From the NCBI GenBank assembly GCA_003559065.1, contig PWMZ01000005.1:1-5218 (forward strand): a stretch of DNA of 5,218 nt. Direction: 5' to 3'. The notes below the pieces were generated by a model. The model had not been told where the DNA came from, did not search any database, and saw only the letters and a list, made by a program, of their open reading frames with translations. Shown here one piece after another: positions 1 through 5,218 of the stretch (the first letter of the stretch is position 1; each line of letters starts with the position of its first letter). This stretch comes from Candidatus Nealsoniibacteriota bacterium (lineage in GTDB: Bacteria; Patescibacteriota; Minisyncoccia; Minisyncoccales; GWA2-38-27). The position numbers were made by a program, and so were the translations under genes.

Positions 1-912
1 TATTTTTTTAGCTAAGTTTAGTAAATCTTCTTCTTTCAAAATTAAACCATTAGCCTTAACCTCTATCTCTAATTCAAAAGAATCTTCAATGTCGCCCGAT
101 TCATGAGAAGAAACAACGGTCATTACTTGGTATTGAACAGTTGGTTCAACTAAAACAAACCCTTCGGAAACATTTTCCAATAATTCTTCCAAAATTCTTT
201 TTTTCAACCTTTCTGTTAATTGTTTCTCTCCTTCGTTTAAATCTTCTTGAGTAACCTGACTTTTTTCTTCAGTCGTTCCTCCGGTCATATTCTCATAAGA
301 TTTGCCGTAAAAAGTAGTGTATCTTGGTGTACCGGCAAAACCAGGAATAGAAAAAGAAGTCGGTCCAATATTATAATCAGAACCAGGCTCAGCTGCTTCT
401 ACCTCAATATCTAAATAACCGGGAACCAACTCTCCATCTTGATAAGTGCCGCCGGGAATCGTTTCCGCCTGAACTGATCGAAAGAGTTTTCCTCCGGAAG
501 AAATAAACCTCGTTTGAGATAATAAGGGCTGAGCATCGGCTGAGTGTTCGTTATAAACACGAATAACACCGGTCGCCTTATACTCTTCTAAAGATCTACC
601 AGTACTTAAAAATTCTTGGGAAGACTTACTTTCTAGCTCTATTTCTTGAGCCATTAATTTTTTCTCAACAAGAATACTTTGTTCAATTTCGGTATCTAAA
701 CTAACAGTTTCTTGAAATTCTAAAGAACTTATCTCGGGAATGATTTCAATAATAATCTCGGAAGTAAAAGAATAAACAAAAAAACCAATCAAAATAATAA
801 TCAATAAACTAGCCAAAGAATAAATAATTGGCTTATTACTTCTCTTTTTGGAAAGAGGTTCTTTTTTTTCTTCTTTTTCTACTCTTTTGATGTCAAAAAA
901 TTTCTTGCCCAT
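1..912 (-). CDS. Single-pass membrane protein with large beta-rich exported domain (3' end beyond window)
   Basis: I translated this by hand: the frame is open from an ATG at 912-910 to the left edge, giving 304 residues without a stop, so the C-terminus is missing. Residues 1-28 are strongly charged and rich in Lys and Arg (MGKKFFDIKR start). Residues about 29-49 are one hydrophobic helix (PIIYSLASLLIIILIGFFV), so the tail should be cytoplasmic and the rest exported. There is no signal-peptidase site, so it is probably anchored. Residues about 112-213 form a compact module with TRFISSGGKLFR, EPGSDYNIGP, IPGF and MTGG. From memory this pattern recurs in CPR hypothetical proteins, and it distantly resembles the baseplate J/gp47 fold; that likeness is inference. 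A charged, probably helical stretch and a further beta-rich region follow. The start overlaps the upstream ATPase gene by 20 nt, with no Shine-Dalgarno sequence, suggesting coupled translation and a shared job. No enzymatic motif is visible. Gene reality is high confidence; function is unknown. Confidence 0.85.
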   Translation of the reverse strand, partial: MGKKFFDIKRVEKEEKKEPLSKKRSNKPIIYSLASLLIIILIGFFVYSFTSEIIIEIIPEISSLEFQETVSLDTEIEQSILVEKKLMAQEIELESKSSQEFLSTGRSLEEYKATGVIRVYNEHSADAQPLLSQTRFISSGGKLFRSVQAETIPGGTYQDGELVPGYLDIEVEAAEPGSDYNIGPTSFSIPGFAGTPRYTTFYGKSYENMTGGTTEEKSQVTQEDLNEGEKQLTERLKKRILEELLENVSEGFVLVEPTVQYQVMTVVSSHESGDIEDSFELEIEVKANGLILKEEDLLNLAKKI

Positions 913-1786
913 ATTTTTTTAATAGAAAACAACTAAAGCATTGTGCTTGTTTATTCTTTTGTACCATATTTTCAAAATTTTTCAACTCCCAAAGATATTT
1001 ACCTTCAAAAAAAGACTTTACTTCTGGTAAAAGACTACCTCCCCCTAAAAGATATTTTGGCTTTGAAGGAAGATCAAATTTTTCAAAAAAGTCTTTTTTA
1101 TCAATAATCTTTTTTATTTTCTTTTCAACAACCAAAGAAAGTTTTTTCTCACTATACTTTTCTTTTAAAATTCGGGCATCTTTCAGGTTGATATTTAATT
1201 TTTTAGCTATCAATTCAGTAAAAAACTTTCCCCCTATCGGAACAAAAGAAACACTATTTTTTTCCAGGTCATAAATATCGGTTTTTTCCCCTCCCACGTC
1301 TATTATCAAAGAATTGCTATTAAGTTTAAAAATTAACTCGGCTAAAGAAATAACTTTTACTTTTTTAAATGTTTTTTCTATCATTTCCAATTCATTGGAA
1401 AAATTTATCAAAACTTTCACTTCTACCTTTTTCCCGTTATATCCTAAAAGATCATTAACTTTGTAGCCTTGAATCTTTCTTTCTAAAACTTTTAATTCTG
1501 CAAAATAATAATCTTTGGGTAAAAACTCCTTTTTAATTTTATCAATAATATCTTTTTTTTCTTTTTTGGAAATTTTCTTTTTCCCTTTTCTTTGAAAAGA
1601 AAAAACTTTTATTTCCGAGTTGACTAAAGAACCAGTTAAAAAAACAAAACCCTTTATTTTTTCTAACTCTTTTTTTAAAGCTTTTTTTTTATCAAATAAA
1701 GTATTTTCTTTAAAATACTCAATAGAACACTTATTATCAGAATAAACTTTAAGAGCCTCTGTTCCTATATCTAAGTAGTTATTCAT
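893..1786 (-). CDS. Actin-like ATPase of the FtsA/PilM superfamily
   Basis: This 297-residue protein has the actin-fold nucleotide-binding signatures in order. Phosphate 1 is LDIGTE at residues 5-10, phosphate 2 is IIDVGGEKTDIY at 161-172, and the adenosine motif is LLGGGSLLPEV at 247-257. Residues 182-211 (VPIGGKFFTELIAKKL onward) match the FtsA/PilM helix that follows phosphate 2. The stretch at about 72-145, with GYKVNDLLGYNGKKVEVKV, fits the SHS2-type 1C subdomain typical of FtsA and PilM and not of MreB. It is shorter than FtsA (about 420) and PilM (about 350). It ends at the last actin-fold helix without FtsA's linker and amphipathic membrane tail, which favours a PilM-like partner-recruited protein. 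Lysine makes up 60 of 297 residues. Phosphate 2 carries Glu-Lys where FtsA usually has Gly-Thr. The ATG overlaps the alaS stop by 8 nt, and its stop lies inside the next gene, for a bitopic membrane protein that is the likely partner. The superfamily call is firm; the cellular role (division, pilus or envelope assembly) is not settled. Confidence 0.85.
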   Translation of the reverse strand: MNNYLDIGTEALKVYSDNKCSIEYFKENTLFDKKKALKKELEKIKGFVFLTGSLVNSEIKVFSFQRKGKKKISKKEKKDIIDKIKKEFLPKDYYFAELKVLERKIQGYKVNDLLGYNGKKVEVKVLINFSNELEMIEKTFKKVKVISLAELIFKLNSNSLIIDVGGEKTDIYDLEKNSVSFVPIGGKFFTELIAKKLNINLKDARILKEKYSEKKLSLVVEKKIKKIIDKKDFFEKFDLPSKPKYLLGGGSLLPEVKSFFEGKYLWELKNFENMVQKNKQAQCFSCFLLKKYGQEIF

Positions 1787-3575
1787 TCTTTAAAATCGCT
1801 TTTACCCTTCTCACGCCCGCTGAAGAGCTTTCTTGCTTTATTATTTTAAATTCTCCTAGAACGGAAGTATTTTCCACATGAGGCCCTCCGCAAATTTCAC
1901 AACTAGCATTTTTTATAGAATAAACTTTTACTTTATCTCCGTACTTGAAAGAACCGACAGCTCCCATTTTTTGAGCATCTTTTAAGCTCATTTCTTGAAC
2001 TTCAACCGGCAGGGATTTTTTAATAGCTTGATTAACGAAATTTTCTACTTTTTCAACTTCTTGATCAGTTAATTTTTTAGAATGAGAAAAGTCAAATCTC
2101 AATCTTTCAGCGGTAATATTACTTCCTTTTTGCTCAACATGAGTACCTAAAACTTTTCTTAAGCCAGCCAACATTAAATGAGCGGCCGTATGTAATTTGG
2201 TTGTTTTTTCCGAAGTGTCAGCTAATCCTCCCCTGAAAGATTGGGAAGAAGCCTGAGATACTTTTTTGTGCTTTTCAAATTCTTGCTGATAACCTTTCAA
2301 ATCAACCTTTTTTCCTTTTTCTTGAGCTAACTCTTGAGTTATTTCTATTGGAAAACCATAGCTCTGATACAAATTAAAAGCTTGAACACCTGAAATGTCA
2401 CCCGATATTTTTTCAAACTCTTTTATCCCCCTTTCTAAGGTTTGATTAAACTTTTCTTCTTCTTTTTCGATTATAGAAAGATCAATTTTTAGGTTAGGAT
2501 AACTATCTTGATAATCTTTAATAATAACAGGGGCTAAACTTTTTAAGCTTTCCTTAATTCCTAAAAGTCGAGCATATCTCATCGCTCTTCTAATTAATCT
2601 TCTCACCATATATCCTTGTTGTAAATTGGAAGGCTCTATTCCTTCTGAGATAATAAAGGTGGCTGCTTTTAAGTGATCGGCTATTACCTCAAAAGCCTTA
2701 ACATTGTCTTGGTAATTTTTGCCTGATAACTCTTCTATCTTTTTAATAACATTGACAAATAAATCGGTTTCAAAAACATTATCCAAACCTTGAACGGCCA
2801 AAGTTATTCTCTCTAAACCTCCTCCGAAATCAACATTCTTTTGTTCTAATTTTTCAAAGCCATCTTTAGTTTTTTTAAACTCCATAAAAACACTATTGGC
2901 AATTTCAATAAACCGACCACAATCACAGTTAACGTGACAAGGTAAATTACCCTTGTGTTTATCATTACCGGTATCATAAAAAATTTCACTGTCAGGGCCC
3001 CCAGGCTCACCCTCAGGCATCTTAGAGGGCACTCCCGACCGTGACCACCAGTTCTCCTCTACCCCGTAATAAAAGATTCTCCCTTTCTGCAGACCTTCTT
3101 TTTCAGCAGAATCAACTACCTTAGCTTCAATACCCTCTTTTTTAAATATTTCCTGCCAAATTTCAACCGATTCTTTATCTTTTTCAATTTCCTCGTTACC
3201 TCTAAAACAAGTAGTATAAAGCCTTGAAGGATCCAAACCCAGTTCTTTGGTTAAAAATTCAAATATCCAATTTAGCTGTTCTTTTTTAAAATAGTCCCCT
3301 AAAGACCAATTACCCAACATTTCGAAAAAAGTAGTGTGCCTGCTATCTCCTATCTCGTCAATATCTTCCGCTCTGAAACACTTTTGAGAATTACAAAGCC
3401 TCCTCCCTGAAGGATGTTTTTCTCCCAATAAATAGGGAACTAGAGGTTGCATCCCAGAAGAAGTAAATAAAGTGGAGGCATCATTTTCTGGCAACAAAGA
3501 AGCTGAAGGTAAAACAGCATGATTTTTTTTGTTATAAAAGTTTAAGAATTTTTTTCTTATCTCTGAAGACTTCAT
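1779..3575 (-). CDS. alaS: Alanyl-tRNA synthetase, compact CPR-type
   Basis: This cytoplasmic class II synthetase charges tRNA-Ala with alanine and should clear misacylated Ser- or Gly-tRNA-Ala. The 598 residues begin with the catalytic domain: SSGMQP at 39-44, the motif 2 region HTTFFEMLGNWSLGDYF at 80-96, and motif 3 GGGLERI at 251-257. The usual GPCGPCSE loop is replaced by GEPGGPDSE (189-197). The helical tRNA-recognition domain follows, ending near YGFPIEIT (406-413). The editing core has its four expected zinc ligands: H462 and H466 in HTAAH, C562 and H566 in CGGPH. Two regions of ordinary bacterial AlaRS are absent. Only about 50 residues separate GFPIEIT from HTAAH, against roughly 185 in E. 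coli, so the intervening beta-barrel is missing. The protein also ends just after AGVRRVKAIL, so the oligomerisation and C-Ala region is missing (about 875 residues is usual). Sequence continues smoothly across the first deletion, so this is a lineage form and not a broken gene. Its ATG forms an ATGA overlap with tpiA, and its TAA overlaps the next start by 8 nt. Confidence 0.97.
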   Translation of the reverse strand: MKSSEIRKKFLNFYNKKNHAVLPSASLLPENDASTLFTSSGMQPLVPYLLGEKHPSGRRLCNSQKCFRAEDIDEIGDSRHTTFFEMLGNWSLGDYFKKEQLNWIFEFLTKELGLDPSRLYTTCFRGNEEIEKDKESVEIWQEIFKKEGIEAKVVDSAEKEGLQKGRIFYYGVEENWWSRSGVPSKMPEGEPGGPDSEIFYDTGNDKHKGNLPCHVNCDCGRFIEIANSVFMEFKKTKDGFEKLEQKNVDFGGGLERITLAVQGLDNVFETDLFVNVIKKIEELSGKNYQDNVKAFEVIADHLKAATFIISEGIEPSNLQQGYMVRRLIRRAMRYARLLGIKESLKSLAPVIIKDYQDSYPNLKIDLSIIEKEEEKFNQTLERGIKEFEKISGDISGVQAFNLYQSYGFPIEITQELAQEKGKKVDLKGYQQEFEKHKKVSQASSQSFRGGLADTSEKTTKLHTAAHLMLAGLRKVLGTHVEQKGSNITAERLRFDFSHSKKLTDQEVEKVENFVNQAIKKSLPVEVQEMSLKDAQKMGAVGSFKYGDKVKVYSIKNASCEICGGPHVENTSVLGEFKIIKQESSSAGVRRVKAILKNE

Positions 3576-4210
3576 AGCATTTTTTTAAACTCTTTTATTT
3601 TCAAAGAAGCCCCTCCCACTAAAACACCATCAAAGCCTACTTTTAAATAATCTTTAAAATTAGATCCATTAACACTTCCTCCGTACAATACCTTACAATT
3701 AACTTTCTTTTTAATAAGCTTTAAGGCTTTTTCGGCTTCCTCACTTTTGCAGGCCTGACCGGTTCCTATAGCCCAAACAGGCTCATAAGCTACGGCAAAA
3801 ACTCCTTTTTGGAAAGAGCTAAGTTGTTTTTTCAAAACAGAACTTAAACTCTCCCCTTTTTTCTCTCCAACGCATAGAATAATTTTTAAATTTTCTTTCA
3901 AACAAGCTTTTACTTTTTTACTTATCAATTCATTTGTTTCTTCAAAATAATTCCTTCTTTCAGAATGACCCAGAATAACATAGTTTATCTTTAAGCTCTT
4001 TAACATTTCAGGAGAAATTTCTCCAGTAAAAGCTCCTGATTGGAAAAAACAATTTTGACTACCTAAATTAACATTTCCCCCCAGAGAAAAATAGATATTA
4101 GGAGGACAAATGATAACGTTTTCTTTTTTAGGAATTTGACTAAATAATTCTTTGGCTTTTGAGAAAGAATCAGGATTACTTTTCCAATTAGCTATAATTA
4201 AAGGTTTCAT
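3572..4210 (-). CDS. tpiA: Triosephosphate isomerase, short form
   Basis: This enzyme interconverts dihydroxyacetone phosphate and glyceraldehyde 3-phosphate in glycolysis. All catalytic signatures are present in the 212 residues: ANWK with N8 and K10; GHSERR with the electrophilic H82 and E84; YEPVWAIGTG with the catalytic base E143 and the phosphate-gripping loop 6 after it; YGGSV at 176-180; and the phosphate-binding GVLVGGASL at 195-203. Bacterial TIMs are usually about 250 residues. The shortening is spread over peripheral helices: the alpha-2 segment is nearly absent between CPPNIYFSLGG and VNLGSQN, and the stretch between CVGE and the catalytic Glu strand is also reduced. The barrel core appears whole, so it is probably active. 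The ATG lies 7 nt after the map stop, with no Shine-Dalgarno sequence but a promoter-like TATAAT just upstream. The TGA stop overlaps the alaS ATG in the classic 4-nt ATGA arrangement. Confidence 0.97.
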   Translation of the reverse strand: MKPLIIANWKSNPDSFSKAKELFSQIPKKENVIICPPNIYFSLGGNVNLGSQNCFFQSGAFTGEISPEMLKSLKINYVILGHSERRNYFEETNELISKKVKACLKENLKIILCVGEKKGESLSSVLKKQLSSFQKGVFAVAYEPVWAIGTGQACKSEEAEKALKLIKKKVNCKVLYGGSVNGSNFKDYLKVGFDGVLVGGASLKIKEFKKML

Positions 4211-4216
4211 ATTTGA

Positions 4217-4245
4217 ATTATAACAATTTTGTCAAAACCTGACAA
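4217..4245 (-). promoter_or_regulatory. Candidate sigma-70-like promoter for a leaderless tpiA transcript
   Basis: On the minus strand TTGTCA (4245-4240) lies 17 nt upstream of a perfect TATAAT (4222-4217). The -10 element ends six bases before the tpiA ATG, so the expected start of transcription falls at or beside the A of ATG, consistent with a leaderless message and with the lack of a Shine-Dalgarno sequence. The -35 lies inside the map coding end, and the -10 straddles the map TAA. In AT-rich DNA such matches arise by chance, so this is only a candidate. Confidence 0.35.
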
Positions 4246-4952
4246 CCGTCTCTAACCACAACCACTGTTACCTCAAAATGAGCCGATAAAGAATTGTCAA
4301 TGGTTTCGTATCCATACCCATACTTTGACTCCCTTATTTCTCCCTTACCTAAAGAAGCCATTGGTTCTATGCAAAAAACCATTCCTTCTTTTAGTTTTAA
4401 CCCATCTTTTTCTTCAAAATTTAAAACGTTGGGATCCTGATGAATCTCTTTTCCAATAAAATGACCGCAAAGTTGTTTCACTACCGAAAAATTATTCTTT
4501 TCAATATTCTTTTCAATTACTTTTCCAATTGAAGATAAATAATTTCCCGGATAAACTTCTTTCAAGCTCAAAAATAAAGTTTCTTTAACAACTTTGATCA
4601 ATCTTAAAGCTTTAGGATCTACTTTTCCTATCGGTAAAGTAACGGCCATATCGGTATGATATCCCTTATACTCAACCCCTAAGTCTAAAGAAAGAACGTC
4701 TCCGTTTTTCAATTTTCTTTCAGAGGGCAAACCATGAACAATTTCTTCATTCAAAGAAGTACATAAAGAAAAAGGGAAACCATTATAGTTTTTAAAAGAA
4801 GGTTTAACCTTTTTTTCTTTAATTAATTTTTCCGCATAATTATTTAAAGCTTTAGTCGTTACTCCTTTTTCAGCTTTTTGGGAAACTTTTTGTAAAATAA
4901 AAGAGAGGATCTTTCCTCCCTCTTTCATTATTTCAATTTCTTTTTTACTCAT
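4218..4952 (-). CDS. map: Methionine aminopeptidase, type I
   Basis: This cytosolic dimetal peptidase removes the initiator methionine from new proteins when the second residue is small. At 244 residues it is close to the usual length of short bacterial type I enzymes (264 in E. coli), with no N-terminal extension and no type II insert. The five metal ligands are present: D90 (LSLDLG), D101 (HTDMA), H164 (CGHFIG), E196 (CIEPM) and E227 (SAHFEVT). The two substrate-side histidines are H73 (IVHGLP) and H171 (EIHQDPNV). Spacing matches the E. coli ligands with a constant offset of 7-8. The conserved CGHGIG is CGHFIG here, and SAQFEHT is SAHFEVT; neither change touches a ligand. Its ATG overlaps the adk stop by 8 nt (ATGAGTAA), and no Shine-Dalgarno sequence is visible, so reinitiation after adk is likely. 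The adk-map order is widely conserved in bacteria, usually next to secY, which may lie beyond the right edge. Confidence 0.97.
   Translation of the reverse strand: MSKKEIEIMKEGGKILSFILQKVSQKAEKGVTTKALNNYAEKLIKEKKVKPSFKNYNGFPFSLCTSLNEEIVHGLPSERKLKNGDVLSLDLGVEYKGYHTDMAVTLPIGKVDPKALRLIKVVKETLFLSLKEVYPGNYLSSIGKVIEKNIEKNNFSVVKQLCGHFIGKEIHQDPNVLNFEEKDGLKLKEGMVFCIEPMASLGKGEIRESKYGYGYETIDNSLSAHFEVTVVVVRDGCQVLTKLL
4229..4245. repeat. Small inverted repeat over the candidate -35
   Basis: TTGTCA at 4229-4234 and TGACAA at 4240-4245 are perfect 6-base inverted arms around a 5-base centre. The repeat lies in the last codons of map and covers the candidate tpiA -35. It could be an operator or a weak RNA hairpin. 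On the minus strand no U-tract follows, so it is not an intrinsic terminator. The arms are short and AT-rich, so chance is possible. Confidence 0.3.
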
Positions 4953-5218
4953 TGATGGATAAAATATCTTCAGATACTTTTTCTATACTTTGTTCTCCGT
5001 TAATTTTAGTCAAGATATTCTTTTTCTCATAATAATCTATGATTGGTTGGACATCTTTTTTAAACCAAGCCAATCTTTGTTGGACGCTTTCTTTAGTGTC
5101 ATCACTTCTGACAATTAAAGAACCTTGGCAATCAGGGCATTCTTTCATTTCTTTGAATTCGCCAACAAAAGGAATGATTTTGCTACAATCTTGACACATT
5201 CTTCTTTTTAAAAGCCGA
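4945..5218 (-). CDS. adk: Adenylate kinase, C-terminal part (5' end beyond window)
   Basis: This enzyme catalyses ATP + AMP = 2 ADP. Only about 90 C-terminal residues are in the window. An internal ATG at 5199-5197 is not the true start, because the frame stays open to the edge and encodes RLLKRR directly before it, the conserved basic run entering the LID domain. The LID has a four-cysteine zinc site, CQDC and CPDC with 15 residues between the inner cysteines. After it comes VRSDDTKESVQQRL, which holds the two arginines that contact nucleotide (E. coli R156 and R167), then the IIDYYEKKN and INGEQSIEKV segments of the CORE. The YHxxFNPPK segment usual in long LIDs is replaced by KIIPFVGEFKEMKE, a version I associate from memory with CPR enzymes. 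The P-loop and AMP-binding domain lie off the window. Its TAA overlaps the map start by 8 nt. Confidence 0.95.
   Translation of the reverse strand, partial: RLLKRRMCQDCSKIIPFVGEFKEMKECPDCQGSLIVRSDDTKESVQQRLAWFKKDVQPIIDYYEKKNILTKINGEQSIEKVSEDILSINE

Noticed and set aside
1..912. Prophage remnant, because of the baseplate-like module
   Set aside because: There are no other phage genes. The protein has a membrane anchor, overlaps a cellular-type ATPase gene and sits in a housekeeping operon with the same base composition.
893..1786. Calling the actin-like gene ftsA or pilM outright
   Set aside because: It lacks FtsA's C-terminal amphipathic tail, and the window holds no ftsZ, pilN or other pilus gene, so only the superfamily can be supported.
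2985..3065. GC-richer patch inside an AT-rich window, as a sign of transferred DNA
   Set aside because: It encodes the conserved Gly/Pro/Trp-rich segment of AlaRS (WWSRSGVPSKMPEGEPGG), whose codons are GC-rich by necessity, and the frame is continuous.
3540..3600. T-rich runs as intrinsic terminators between genes
   Set aside because: Transcription is on the minus strand, so plus-strand T-runs are A-runs in the message. No stem with a following U-tract was seen at any junction.
4230..4235. Perfect TTGACA on the minus strand near the tpiA TATAAT
   Set aside because: It lies only 7 nt from the -10, too close for a sigma-70 promoter. The TTGTCA ten bases further upstream has the correct 17-nt spacing.
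4945..5199. A separate small zinc-ribbon protein of 84 residues starting at the ATG at 5199
   Set aside because: The frame is open upstream to the window edge and encodes the conserved RLLKRR of adenylate kinase, and the rest matches the Adk LID and C-terminal CORE.

Overview
This window is a compact, AT-rich, fully coding piece of bacterial chromosome. All six genes lie on the minus strand, so transcription runs from position 5218 towards position 1. The proteins suggest a Candidate Phyla Radiation (Patescibacteria) genome, possibly Parcubacteria-like. The main signs are a 598-residue alanyl-tRNA synthetase lacking both the beta-barrel before its editing core and the C-terminal C-Ala region, a short triosephosphate isomerase, a zinc-type adenylate kinase with an atypical LID, and a lysine-rich proteome. 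Two genes end in TGA at sensible family endpoints (893-895 and 3572-3574). This argues for the standard code and against lineages that read TGA as glycine. The lineage call is an inference from protein style; there is no rRNA here.

In transcription order the window holds: the C-terminal part of adenylate kinase (adk, cut by the right edge); methionine aminopeptidase (map); triosephosphate isomerase (tpiA); alanyl-tRNA synthetase (alaS); an actin-fold ATPase of the FtsA/PilM superfamily; and a single-pass membrane protein with a large beta-rich exported region, cut by the left edge. Neighbouring genes overlap by 8, 4, 8 and 20 nt, and the only gap is 7 nt between map and tpiA. This looks like one operon with translational coupling. 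No clear Shine-Dalgarno sequence precedes any of the five visible starts.

The first four genes are housekeeping: nucleotide balance, N-terminal methionine removal, glycolysis and tRNA charging. The last two form the most interesting part. A cytoplasmic actin-like ATPase without an FtsA-style membrane tail is followed by an overlapping gene for a bitopic protein with a short basic cytoplasmic tail. This is the same general arrangement as PilM-PilN in type IV pilus systems. The exported region, however, resembles a baseplate-J/gp47-like fold and not PilN, so the pair may be an envelope module with no characterised equivalent.

The only regulatory candidate is at the map/tpiA junction. There a TTGTCA-17 nt-TATAAT promoter-like sequence ends six bases before the tpiA ATG, which would give a leaderless transcript, and its -35 element lies inside a small inverted repeat. 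I found no RNA genes, mobile elements, CRISPR arrays or convincing terminators. No stretch of 300 bases is without a gene.
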